Shown: positions 36,447 through 44,476 of the stretch, piece by piece
How the letters are laid out: the number at the start of each line of letters is the position of its first letter
Numbering within the stretch: the stretch's first letter is position 1
Origin: Nocardia niigatensis NBRC 100131
GTDB lineage: Bacteria > Actinomycetota > Actinomycetes > Mycobacteriales > Mycobacteriaceae
Assembly (NCBI RefSeq): GCF_000308655.1
Contig: NZ_BAGC01000003.1
Span: 1 to 64,000, forward strand
Direction: 5' to 3'
Length of the DNA: 64,000 nt
Made by a program: the position numbers and the translations under genes
Notes under the pieces: model-generated
What the model was told of the DNA's origin: nothing
What the model saw: only the letters and a program-made list of their open reading frames with translations
Database searches by the model: none

Positions 36447-37153
36447 GTGAATCGATCGTCCGCATCGGCCTGGTCCTGCCCGACGTCATGGGCACCTACG
36501 GCGACGGCGGCAATGCCGTGGTGCTGCGCCAGCGTCTGCGCATGCGCGGCCACGCCGCCGAGATCATCGAAATCCCGCTCACCGAGCCGGTTCCCAACTC
36601 GCTCGACGTCTATACCCTCGGCGGCGCGGAGGACTCGGCGCAGCGCCTGGCCACCCGCCACCTGCAGCGCTACCCGGGCCTGCAGGAGGCCGCGGAGCGC
36701 GGCGCGCCGGTGCTGGCCATCTGCGCGGCCATCCAGGTGCTCGGCCACTGGTACGAGACCTCCGCGGGCGAACGCGTCGACGGCGTCGGCCTTTTCGACG
36801 TCACCACCTCCCCGCAGGACAAGCGCACCATCGGCGAGGTCGCCACCCAGCCCCTTGTTCCCGGCCTCTCGCAGCCCCTCACAGGCTTCGAGAACCACCG
36901 CGGCGGAACCAAACTCGGCGGCGACGCCAAACCGCTGGGACGGGTCACCAGGGGCGTCGGCAATGGCGTGGGCGACGGCCTCGAGGGTGTCATCCAGGGT
37001 TCGGTGCTCGGCACCTACATGCACGGCCCGGCGCTGGCCCGGAACCCGGAGCTCGCCGACTATCTGCTGTGCCGGGCCCTCGGCGTGGATTCCCTTCCGC
37101 CGCTGGATCTCCCGGAGGTCGATCAGCTCCGCCGCGAACGCCTGCGGGCCTGA
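36443..37153 (+). CDS. gatD: Lipid II isoglutaminyl synthase, glutaminase subunit GatD
   Basis: 236 aa, class I (CobB/CobQ-like) glutamine amidotransferase. Nucleophile Cys94 in LAICAAIQVLGHW and His194 in YMHGPALARNPELADYLL give the catalytic dyad. GatD supplies ammonia to MurT for lipid II amidation, needed for normal cross-linking of corynebacterial and mycobacterial walls. The gene is translationally coupled to murT through the ATGA overlap. Confidence 0.92.
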   Translation: MSESIVRIGLVLPDVMGTYGDGGNAVVLRQRLRMRGHAAEIIEIPLTEPVPNSLDVYTLGGAEDSAQRLATRHLQRYPGLQEAAERGAPVLAICAAIQVLGHWYETSAGERVDGVGLFDVTTSPQDKRTIGEVATQPLVPGLSQPLTGFENHRGGTKLGGDAKPLGRVTRGVGNGVGDGLEGVIQGSVLGTYMHGPALARNPELADYLLCRALGVDSLPPLDLPEVDQLRRERLRA

Positions 37154-37243
37154 CGCGGCGGTTCCGCCTCGTCGCGCGGGTGTGCGGACGCCCATCGGGC
37201 ACCCATGCCCCGACGGCCCCGGTAGTGATCTCTCACGAAGGTG

Positions 37244-37272
37244 TTGAGGGCACGCTGAGCGACCGGTAGTCT
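37244..37272 (+). promoter_or_regulatory. Candidate sigma-70-type promoter
   Basis: TTGAGG, 17-bp spacer, TAGTCT, located 35 bp before the TTG start of the cholesterol-oxidase-like gene. Assigned by pattern only. Confidence 0.4.
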
Positions 37273-37306
37273 CGCGCGCGGCCATGCGTGATGAGGGAGG
37301 TGGCCG

Positions 37307-38935
37307 TTGCGAAGGCGCGCCGTGTTGAAGGGTGCCGCGATAGCGGCTCTGCTGGCGGGTGCCGGGATGGGTGCCGCCGGTCGCGGCGCCGGACCGGCCT
37401 CGGCCAATCCGTTGTGGAACGCGCTGTTCCAGGCATGGGTCCCGGAAATCTTTGCGCCGCTGCCGGATCCGCCGGAGCACACCGAGGCCATTGTCATCGG
37501 CTCCGGTTTCGGGGCCGCGGTCACCGCGCTGCGGCTGGCCGAGGCGGGCGTGCAGAACACGGTGCTGGAGCGCGGCTCCCGCTGGCCCAACGACCCGTGG
37601 CGCGAGATCTTCACCGGCGACGACCTGCCCGACGGGCGCGGCTTCTGGCATCGCACCAGCTTCACCGGCGTGACCAAGGTGCCCATGCCGTGCTCGGATT
37701 TCGGTGGCGTGCTGGATGTCACGCAGTATCCGGGCATCGACGTGTGGCGCGCGGCCGCGGTCGGCGGTGGGTCCATCGTGTTCACCGGCGCCATGGTCGC
37801 GCCGCCGAAGCACCTGTTCGACCAGGTCTTCGGGGGCGTCGTGAGCTACGACGAACTGGATGCCGTCTACTACCCGCGGGTTCGGGACATGCTGCGGCTG
37901 TCCACCATGCCGCCGGATGTGTACAACTCCGCGCCCTTCGCCCATTCGCGGGCGTGGGATCAGCAGGTGCGGGCCGCGGGTTACGAACCGCAGGCCAATG
38001 ATTCGATCTTCAACTGGGATGTCATCCGCGCCGAGCTGTCGGGCGGCAGCCGGCCCTCGGCCATCGCGTCGCGCAGCAATCTCGGCAACTCCAACGGCGC
38101 CAAGTTCGATCTGAACCAGAACTACCTGCGCTACGCCGAGGGCACCGGCCGGTCGGCCATCTACCCGGGCCACCGGGTGGACTCCATCGGCCAGGACGGC
38201 AACGGCCGGTACGTGGTCGCGGTCACCAAGCTGGCCCCCACCGGCCAGGTCCTGGCCACCCGCACCCTCACCTGCGATCGCCTGTTCCTGGGCGCGGGTT
38301 CGGTCGGCACCTCCGAACTGCTGGTGCGCGCGCAGGCCACCGGCACCCTGCCCAACCTCAACGAGCACGTCGGCGACGGCTGGGGCACCAATGGCGATGT
38401 GGTGCTGGCCCGCAGCATCAGTTCGCTGTCCGCGACCGGTGGCGGCGTGCCCAGCGCCAGCCGCATCTTCGACGACTCGGGCATGCCACTGCACCTCGAA
38501 AGCTGGTTCGTGCCCGGCATTCCGGTGGACGTCGGCGCCATCGCCTCGCTGGGCATGGTGCTGGACCCGACCCGCGCGCGCTTCGGCTACGACCGCGGCA
38601 GCAACGGCGTCGGGCTGAGCTGGCCCCGGGCGGCTCAGGACGCGGTGGTCGCGGCCAGCCGCGCGGTGGACCACAGGGTGGCGCAGGCGGGCGGCTCGGT
38701 CGTGGACTACGCCCCGATCGCCTATGACGCGCAGGGCTTCTTCACCGCGCACCCGCTGGGCGGGGCGGTGCTGGGGCAGGCCACCGACGCCTACGGCCGG
38801 GTCATCGGGCATCCGGGCCTGTATGTGATGGACGGCGCCGCCATTCCGGGCAGTACCGCGACGGTGAACCCGTCGCTCACCATCACCGCTGTGGCGGAAC
38901 GCAATATCGAGGCGATCATCCGGGCGGGGAGGTAG
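37307..38935 (+). CDS. Tat-exported cholesterol-oxidase-like GMC oxidoreductase
   Basis: 542 aa. It begins with a twin-arginine signal (LRRRAVLKGAAIAALLAGAG). The FAD motif is AIVIGSGFGAAVTALRLAEAG, preceded by HTE as in bacterial cholesterol oxidases. The active-site pair is His482 (TAHPLGG) and Asn521 (TVNPSLTITAVAER). Class I cholesterol oxidases convert 3-beta-hydroxysterols to 4-en-3-ones with H2O2 release and are secreted in Nocardia and Rhodococcus. The match supports this activity but not the exact substrate. TTG start with GGGAGG 7 nt upstream. Confidence 0.8.
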   Translation: MRRRAVLKGAAIAALLAGAGMGAAGRGAGPASANPLWNALFQAWVPEIFAPLPDPPEHTEAIVIGSGFGAAVTALRLAEAGVQNTVLERGSRWPNDPWREIFTGDDLPDGRGFWHRTSFTGVTKVPMPCSDFGGVLDVTQYPGIDVWRAAAVGGGSIVFTGAMVAPPKHLFDQVFGGVVSYDELDAVYYPRVRDMLRLSTMPPDVYNSAPFAHSRAWDQQVRAAGYEPQANDSIFNWDVIRAELSGGSRPSAIASRSNLGNSNGAKFDLNQNYLRYAEGTGRSAIYPGHRVDSIGQDGNGRYVVAVTKLAPTGQVLATRTLTCDRLFLGAGSVGTSELLVRAQATGTLPNLNEHVGDGWGTNGDVVLARSISSLSATGGGVPSASRIFDDSGMPLHLESWFVPGIPVDVGAIASLGMVLDPTRARFGYDRGSNGVGLSWPRAAQDAVVAASRAVDHRVAQAGGSVVDYAPIAYDAQGFFTAHPLGGAVLGQATDAYGRVIGHPGLYVMDGAAIPGSTATVNPSLTITAVAERNIEAIIRAGR

Positions 38936-39025
38936 CCCGTCCGGGGTCCCCGCCGCTCGAAGCCCGTCTCGCGATCATGTGCGCCGACTACGCTGACGGG
39001 ACCGTTCGATGAGGAAGGGGACGTC

Positions 39026-39817
39026 GTGACCGCGCTCGGCGCACCGGAGGCGGATGAGGAGTTTCCCCACAAGCCGCCCACCCTCTGGACCGATTTCGTC
39101 ATGCTCGGCCTCGCGGTGGTCTCGGTAGCCCTCGTCGCCTGGGTGGTCTTCTTCCCGGTCGCCGACCACACCTACCGGACGATCCGGATCGTGGACTACA
39201 GCATCTGCGCGGTGTTCGCGGCCGAATTCCTGTGGCGCTGGCGGCGTGAGGGCTGGAGTTGGACCTTCCCCTTCATCTACTGGTACGAGGTCCTCGGCAT
39301 GATCCCGGTGACCAGCCCGTTCTTCCGCGGGTTCCGGTTGCTGCGCATCGTGGTGATCGCGGTCCGGGTGGGCCGGGTGGCCGACCGCGCGTTCGGCGAC
39401 CGGATCACCGCGGCGATCGTGAACCGGTCGATCGGCGCGATCGTCGAGGCCATCGAGCGCCCGATCACGGTGGCCGTGCTGGACGAGGTCGCCGAGGTGT
39501 TGCGGTGTGGCCGCTACACGCGCAATATCGCCAGCGCGCTGGAGGAGAACCGCTCCGAGATCGATCAGATGATCCTGGACGTCATCCGCGACGATCCCCA
39601 GCTGGGGAAGCTGCGCTATGTTCCGTTCCACGAGGACTTGATTCGCGGCATCGTCGACGCCAGCTTCCGCGTCGTCCTGCAGGTGCTCGCCGATCCCCGC
39701 ACCGACGAACTGGTGGCGGATGCCCTGCGCGAGAACATCGATCAGATCCGTGAGGCCGTGCACGCGGGGGAGCGGGTGCCGGAGGCCATCGACCACCGGA
39801 TCGCCCCGCGCCACTGA
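39026..39817 (+). CDS. Voltage-sensor-like four-helix membrane protein without a pore domain
   Basis: 263 aa. Four segments resemble S1-S4 of ion-transport proteins: FVMLGLAVVSVALVAWVVFF, IVDYSICAVFAAEFLWRW, PFIYWYEVLGMIPVTS, and an S4-like helix with Arg101, Arg104, Arg107, Arg114 and Arg117 (FRGFRLLRIVVIAVRVGR). After S4 there is no S5-pore-S6; instead a ~140-residue soluble helical tail follows. Annotated relatives are usually called ion transporters. A proton channel or a voltage-sensing accessory protein is equally possible. GTG start with GAGGAAGGGG upstream. Confidence 0.7.
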   Translation: MTALGAPEADEEFPHKPPTLWTDFVMLGLAVVSVALVAWVVFFPVADHTYRTIRIVDYSICAVFAAEFLWRWRREGWSWTFPFIYWYEVLGMIPVTSPFFRGFRLLRIVVIAVRVGRVADRAFGDRITAAIVNRSIGAIVEAIERPITVAVLDEVAEVLRCGRYTRNIASALEENRSEIDQMILDVIRDDPQLGKLRYVPFHEDLIRGIVDASFRVVLQVLADPRTDELVADALRENIDQIREAVHAGERVPEAIDHRIAPRH

Positions 39818-39839
39818 CCCGTCCAGCGTTTCCGTGCCC

Positions 39840-41048
39840 TCAGTCGAGCCCGTGCCGGATCAGATCGCGTGGCTGGGCATACCGCACCACCTCGAACACG
39901 ATGAGCGCCAGCAGAACCGCGCACAGCATGCCCAGCGCGGCCAGCGCGGGCAGCGCCGACGCCACCGGGATCAGCGCCAGCAGCACCACCGCGGCCACCA
40001 CTCGCGGGAACAGCACCTTGCCGGTCGCGTAGTGCCGGAAGCCGATCAGGGCCACCAGGTACGTGATCACACCGCCGTACAGGGCGAACAGCGGGATCCC
40101 GTGCAGCTCGTCGCTGAGCGAATGTCCTTGCGCGCCACCCACGTAGCTGAGCACCTTCTTCAAACCCAGCGCCATGGCCACGATTCCGGCGATCATCGGG
40201 AAGTGCCAGAAGGTGTAGCAGTTACGCGCGATCTGGATGCGGCGTTCGCCCCCGGCACGATGCATGGCGTGCTCCACGACCAGCGCGGCCACATCGAAGT
40301 AGGCCCACCACAGCAGCCCCGCCACGCCCAGGCCCAGCATCGAGCCCACGGTGATGGACCACGAGATCGGCAGCCCGGCCACGCCGACGCCGATGGACAC
40401 GATGGATTCGCCCAGCGCGATGATGACGATCAGCCCGTACCGCTCGGCGAAGTGCGAGGCCGAGTAGAGCCGCCACTCGTTGCCCGCGAAGAACGTCCAG
40501 CCCATGTCCCACACCAGCGCCGCCAGCCACAGCACCAGCTGGGTGGTCCCGTGGCTGACCGCACCGCACACCAGCAGCACGCTGGCCACGCTGAGTGAGC
40601 CTGCGGCCCAGCGGATCACCTGCCGGCGCAGCTGGGCGTCGTCGGTGCTGGCCATCCAGAACACGACCAGGTGGACCAGTCGCACGGCCAGGTACGCGAT
40701 GACGAACACCAGCGGCCCGTACCAGCCGCCGGGCAGATCGTGGAAGGACTCGGGAATGGTGAGCGCGACGATGAACACCGCGCCCATGGCCACGAACATG
40801 GCCACCCGGGCGACGCCCTCATCGGCCTTGACCACGTTCCCGAGCCAGGAGTAGCCGATCCAGGCCCACCACAGCATGGCCAGAATGAGCAGCGCGCGCA
40901 GCAGATTGACCGCGGTGGTCTCGTGTGCGGCGAAGTCTGTGACCATGGTGAACGCGAAGACGATCACCAGGTCGAAGAACAGTTCCAGCTGCGTCACCGA
41001 GGCGTCCTCGGCGACGGGCATCATGCGGGTGCGAACGGGACCGGGCAT
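39840..41048 (-). CDS. Low temperature requirement protein A (LtrA) family membrane protein
   Basis: 402 aa with about eleven hydrophobic segments. The N-terminal signature VTQLELFFDLVIVFAFTMVTDF and central WAYFDVAALVVEHA are typical of LtrA, an uncharacterised membrane family first linked to cold growth in Listeria. Several ATG codons lie close together; the one at 41048 has AGGA 8 nt upstream, that at 41057 is an alternative. A truncated second copy of the family lies at 53836. Confidence 0.82.
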   Translation of the reverse strand: MPGPVRTRMMPVAEDASVTQLELFFDLVIVFAFTMVTDFAAHETTAVNLLRALLILAMLWWAWIGYSWLGNVVKADEGVARVAMFVAMGAVFIVALTIPESFHDLPGGWYGPLVFVIAYLAVRLVHLVVFWMASTDDAQLRRQVIRWAAGSLSVASVLLVCGAVSHGTTQLVLWLAALVWDMGWTFFAGNEWRLYSASHFAERYGLIVIIALGESIVSIGVGVAGLPISWSITVGSMLGLGVAGLLWWAYFDVAALVVEHAMHRAGGERRIQIARNCYTFWHFPMIAGIVAMALGLKKVLSYVGGAQGHSLSDELHGIPLFALYGGVITYLVALIGFRHYATGKVLFPRVVAAVVLLALIPVASALPALAALGMLCAVLLALIVFEVVRYAQPRDLIRHGLD

Positions 41049-41113
41049 GAGGGACATCCTGCCCAATGCACGGCCCGAAAGGCAGTGTCAGCTGCGCACG
41101 TTCGCGGTCGGCG

Positions 41114-41674
41114 TTACGCGGTGCCGAAGCCGGGCTCGAAATTGCGGCCGTAGTCCAGGCGCTGGGCGTAGCCGGGCTGCTCGTAGGCGGCCGGCTCCGT
41201 GTAGGTCGCCTCCTCCACGTCGCCGAGTCCTTCGACGCCGGTGACGGATTCGACGAAGGCGATGAAGTTGGTGATCATCGCTTCGCCCTCGCGGCGCGCG
41301 GTGCGCTTGAGCAGCATGCCCGGAGCGGGAATCGGGAGGTAGAGCTCGGAGTGGTACCAGACCTCGGTGGCGCCGTCCTCGGTTTCGCCGAGATCGAACC
41401 AGCCCTTGCCGCCGGCGCCCGCGCTGGACTCGGAAACCCGCCATTCGACGCGGTTCTCGGTGCAGGTGTACTCGACGACCTGCCGGTCGGGGCGGCCCAT
41501 GAGGTTGGCGGACACGTAGACGCGCTTGGGGCGGCCGCGCTTGTCGCGGGTGGCGACTCGGACGTCCTGATGGTAGGGGGACCAGTCGGGCATCTGCTCG
41601 ACCAAGAGCAACGCATCCATCACCTGTCCGGGATCGATGTCGATGACGAACCGGTGATCAGTCTTCGTGCGCAT
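41114..41674 (-). CDS. SRPBCC-family protein
   Basis: 186 aa. The first ~145 residues form a helix-grip domain with VMDALLLVEQMPDWSPYHQD and VEYTCTENRVEWRVSES, followed by a short acidic Tyr/Glu-rich tail. GGAAGGG 5 nt before the ATG sets the start. A near-perfect TetR-like palindrome lies 75 bp upstream. Ligand unknown. Confidence 0.8.
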   Translation of the reverse strand: MRTKTDHRFVIDIDPGQVMDALLLVEQMPDWSPYHQDVRVATRDKRGRPKRVYVSANLMGRPDRQVVEYTCTENRVEWRVSESSAGAGGKGWFDLGETEDGATEVWYHSELYLPIPAPGMLLKRTARREGEAMITNFIAFVESVTGVEGLGDVEEATYTEPAAYEQPGYAQRLDYGRNFEPGFGTA

Positions 41675-41747
41675 ATCTACCCTTCCATCCGGGCACCGAT
41701 TGTGACCAGGGTCGCTCGAGGAGTCAACTGTGCGACCCCTCGCTCCT

Positions 41748-41763
41748 GACCGACTGGTCGGTC
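41748..41763. promoter_or_regulatory. TetR-type operator
   Basis: GACCGAC-TG-GTCGGTC, perfect 7-bp arms, upstream of the SRPBCC gene. The ACCGAC...GTCGGT form is common among TetR-family operators. Confidence 0.55.
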
Positions 41764-41868
41764 TGGTAAGTCCCGATTTACCTGCTCGGCAGGGCAATTC
41801 GTTCGCGCCCGGACATGATCGGAAAATATTGGGCGAACGCCGGTGATCGGGGCTGTGACCGGACCCCG

Positions 41869-42051
41869 TCAGCCCGGTTTCACCTCCGAGTCCGGACCCG
41901 GAAACACCAGGCTCGTCCGGCCGTCGGCGAACCGCACCACATAGGGCGGCTCACCGTCCGCGCCGCGCACTTCGACGATTTCCGCGGTGTGATCGGGGAG
42001 GCCGACATTGCGTCCGTGAATGATCAGATGGTCACCGATAGTTGCTCGCAT
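41869..42051 (-). CDS. DUF1918 protein
   Basis: 60 aa: MRATIGDHLIIHGRNVG at the start and YVVRFADGRTSLVFPGPDS near the end, the SH3-like DUF1918 fold. Such proteins occur widely in actinobacteria, often several per genome, without known function. It stands alone 32 nt downstream of the TetR gene. Confidence 0.85.
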   Translation of the reverse strand: MRATIGDHLIIHGRNVGLPDHTAEIVEVRGADGEPPYVVRFADGRTSLVFPGPDSEVKPG

Positions 42052-42083
42052 GCCTTGCGATTATTCGCCCGGAGTGATGCTGG

Positions 42084-42662
42084 TCACAAGGCGGGTATGG
42101 CACGTTCCACTGCGATGCGCACCAGGCGCGCGGCCTCTTCGTCGGTGAAGACGTCCGGCAGCGTCAACTGCTCGACGATCAGCCAGTTCAGGGCCAGGTA
42201 GAGCAGGGTCACGGAGTCGGCGTCGCCCGGCAGGCCGGAGTCCAGATGGTTGCGGACATTGAAATCGAGGTCGGCGCGCACCCGCTCGGCGAGGATCGCC
42301 TGCAGCTCCGGACGGCGGGTGGCCTCCAGCCGCAGTTCCAGCAGGGCGAGATAGCCGGTGCGGAACTCGGTGATGCGGGCGACGGTCTCCCGCATCAATT
42401 CCGCGATGGTCTCGCGGGTGCGCGGGCCGGTGAACAGGTGGTCCATCGTTTCCTTGCCGGGGTGTAGCCGCTCATAGAAGCGGTGCCCGGCCTGGATCAG
42501 CAGTTCGTCCCGATTGGGGAAGTAGTTCGAGGTCGTGCCCGCGGGCACCCGGGCCTCCTTGTCTACCGCGCGGAACGTGAGGCCGCGCGCACCGTCGCGG
42601 GCCAGGACCTCGATGGCCGCGTCGATCAGGGCATTGCGTCGTTCCGGATTCGTTCGAACCAT
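42084..42662 (-). CDS. TetR-family regulator
   Basis: 192 aa. N-terminal helix-turn-helix with LTFRAVDKEARVPAGTTSNYFPNRDELL, then an all-helical ligand domain. GGAG 9 nt before the ATG at 42662. Divergent from a dihydrofolate-reductase-family gene with repeated palindromes between them, so it very likely represses itself and that gene. Confidence 0.88.
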   Translation of the reverse strand: MVRTNPERRNALIDAAIEVLARDGARGLTFRAVDKEARVPAGTTSNYFPNRDELLIQAGHRFYERLHPGKETMDHLFTGPRTRETIAELMRETVARITEFRTGYLALLELRLEATRRPELQAILAERVRADLDFNVRNHLDSGLPGDADSVTLLYLALNWLIVEQLTLPDVFTDEEAARLVRIAVERAIPAL

Positions 42663-42679
42663 TGACACCACTCCATGTG

Positions 42680-42718
42680 TAGTACTACGTTCGTAATCAC
42701 TACGGACATAGTACTACG
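42680..42718. promoter_or_regulatory. Paired operator copies between the TetR and DHFR-family genes
   Basis: TAGTACTACG occurs at 42680-42689 and again at 42709-42718. The first is centred on the 10-bp perfect palindrome GTAGTACTAC. Between them GTTCGTA-5 nt-TACGGAC forms an imperfect dyad. Two sites 29 bp apart, about three helical turns, fit cooperative binding of two dimers. Confidence 0.6.
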
Positions 42719-42734
42719 AACAAGGCGGTACAAC

Positions 42735-43310
42735 ATGCGAAAGCTCGTCTACTACGTCGCGGTCTCCCTCGACGGCTTCATCGCAGGTCCGGAGGGTCAG
42801 TACGACTTCTATCCGGTCGACGGCGAGATGACGGCCTGGATCAACGAGCGCTACCCCGACTCGGTCCCGACCCATATCCGCCCGCACTTCGGCCTGCCCG
42901 TCGACACTCCGAACAAGGAGTGGGACACGATCCTGATGGGTCGCGGCGCCTACGAGCCCGGTCTCGCGGCCGGTGTCCCGAGCCCGTACGACCACATGAA
43001 GCAGTACGTCTTCTCCCGCACCCTCGCCCCGGCCGACTACCCGCGGGTCGAGATCGTCTCGGGTGATCCGGTCGAGCTGGTGCGCCGGTTGAAGAAGGAA
43101 GAGGGCAAGGACATCTGGCTCTGCGGCGGCGGCAAGCTGGCCGGCCAGCTGATCGGCGAGATCGACCGGCTGATCATCAAGAGTTACCCGGTGATCGCCG
43201 GCGCGGGCATTCCGATGGTCTCCGGCGGGTTCGACCCGACCCGGTTCACGGTCACTCAGCGCCGGGATTTCGGCAACGGCACCCAGGTCACCTGGTTCGA
43301 CCGGGCCTGA
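42735..43310 (+). CDS. Dihydrofolate-reductase-family protein (RibD C-terminal-like)
   Basis: 191 aa. KLVYYVAVSLDGFIAGPEGQ at the start, DTILMGRGAYEPGL and DIWLCGGGKLAGQLI are the standard motifs of the DHFR/RibD reductase fold, which binds NADPH. Proteins of this subgroup are usually controlled by an adjacent TetR or ArsR gene and have unknown substrates; folate reduction is not implied. Confidence 0.85.
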   Translation: MRKLVYYVAVSLDGFIAGPEGQYDFYPVDGEMTAWINERYPDSVPTHIRPHFGLPVDTPNKEWDTILMGRGAYEPGLAAGVPSPYDHMKQYVFSRTLAPADYPRVEIVSGDPVELVRRLKKEEGKDIWLCGGGKLAGQLIGEIDRLIIKSYPVIAGAGIPMVSGGFDPTRFTVTQRRDFGNGTQVTWFDRA

Positions 43311-43344
43311 TCGCCCAGCCGCGCTTCATTGATTCCCTTCTCGC

Positions 43345-43809
43345 TCAGTCGTTTTCGCGCAGCATCCGGGTGACGTGGACCGAGGTCTCGTGTAGGCGGT
43401 CGAAGATCTCCCGGAGCAGTTCCAGCTGCTCGTCGGAGTAGTCGCGGGCGATCTTGGCGAATTCGGTGGCCAGCAGCTCGTAGTGCGGCGCGATCTCGGC
43501 GATGCGGTCGTCCAGGGCGGTGATGATCACCCGTCGCCGGTCCTTCGAATCGTGTTCGCGCCGGACGAATCCGGCCTTCAGCAGCCGGTCGATCATCCGG
43601 GTGATGGCCCCGGTGGTGAGGCCGGTGCGCTGGGCCAGTTCGCCGGCCGTGGCGGGTCCGTTCGCGCGCAGCATGGTGAGACAGCGCAGGTCGGTGACGT
43701 GCAGGCCGAGCCGATCGGCCATGGCTCCGTGCAGCATCACGGCGTCGGTGGCGCTGCGCTGGGCGGCGAAGGTGAGGGCGGCGCCCAGCTCGTCGTGTTT
43801 CTCGCTCAT
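43345..43809 (-). CDS. MarR-family regulator
   Basis: 154 aa, winged helix with GELAQRTGLTTGAITRMIDRL and the basic wing DSKDRRRVIITALDD. The ATG at 43809 (MSEKHDELGAAL) is used; the open frame continues 15 codons upstream. Divergent from an SnoaL-like gene across a region rich in inverted repeats. Confidence 0.88.
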   Translation of the reverse strand: MSEKHDELGAALTFAAQRSATDAVMLHGAMADRLGLHVTDLRCLTMLRANGPATAGELAQRTGLTTGAITRMIDRLLKAGFVRREHDSKDRRRVIITALDDRIAEIAPHYELLATEFAKIARDYSDEQLELLREIFDRLHETSVHVTRMLREND

Positions 43810-43836
43810 CCCTTGACAGCTTAGTCTCACCCGGAC

Positions 43837-43891
43837 AATATCTGAATAACTCAACTAATGCTCAATTCAATTGATGCCTGGATCAGATATT
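43837..43891. promoter_or_regulatory. Nested inverted repeats between the marR and SnoaL-like genes
   Basis: AATATCTGA (43837-43845) is the exact complement of TCAGATATT (43883-43891), 37 nt apart, and encloses the 8-bp palindrome TCAATTGA (43867-43874). MarR proteins bind A/T-rich palindromes of this kind. Confidence 0.5.
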
Positions 43892-43905
43892 TCGGGAGGG
43901 ATGTC

Positions 43906-44364
43906 ATGACCACTTCGCAGATCACCGACGAAGCCGCTGTCCGCGAGCTGTTCGAACGGTCGAATCAGGCGTGGGCGGACGGGGATGCCGCCGCCTACGC
44001 GGCCGTCTTCACGCCGGACGCCGACTACGTCACCTGGTTCGGCGCGCACCTGAAGGGCCGCGAGGCGATCCGGGCCTCGCACGAACCGCTGTTCGCCAAG
44101 TACATGGGGGGCACCCACCTCGACGGTGAGATCACCGGCCTGCGGTTCGTCACCCCGGATGTCGCGATCGTGCACGGCCGCGGCGCGGTGGTGAAGGGCC
44201 GCCGTCGGCGCAACCGTTTCAACACCAAGGTGAACATGTACGTCGCGGTACGCCGCGACGGTGACTGGAGCTTCGCCGCCTTCCACAACACCAAGTACGG
44301 CTGGGTGTTCAACGCCCTTGTCGCCAAGCATGATCCGGGTGTGCTGATGTCGGCGGCGAGTTAG
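43906..44364 (+). CDS. SgcJ/EcaC-type SnoaL-like protein
   Basis: 152 aa, NTF2-like fold: [40 protein letters not shown], and the C-terminal ...[21 protein letters not shown] read in pieces. Members include small enzymes and ligand-binding proteins of secondary metabolism; many have no known role. GGGAGG before the ATG. Probably repressed by the divergent MarR. Confidence 0.82.
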   Translation: MTTSQITDEAAVRELFERSNQAWADGDAAAYAAVFTPDADYVTWFGAHLKGREAIRASHEPLFAKYMGGTHLDGEITGLRFVTPDVAIVHGRGAVVKGRRRRNRFNTKVNMYVAVRRDGDWSFAAFHNTKYGWVFNALVAKHDPGVLMSAAS

Positions 44365-44476
44365 CTGCCGGGTGGCGGGAATTCGCTGGCAGGAGGTGGG
44401 ACGAAAACTCGCGGACCTGGGCCGGTACTGTTGTGGGTCGGTAGCAGCAGTTTGTCGATCTTGGAGGATTTCCGCC

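Noticed and set aside
36392..38812. 806-codon frame antisense to gatD and the cholesterol-oxidase-like gene
   Set aside because: Spans two clearly identified genes on the other strand and shows shadow composition.
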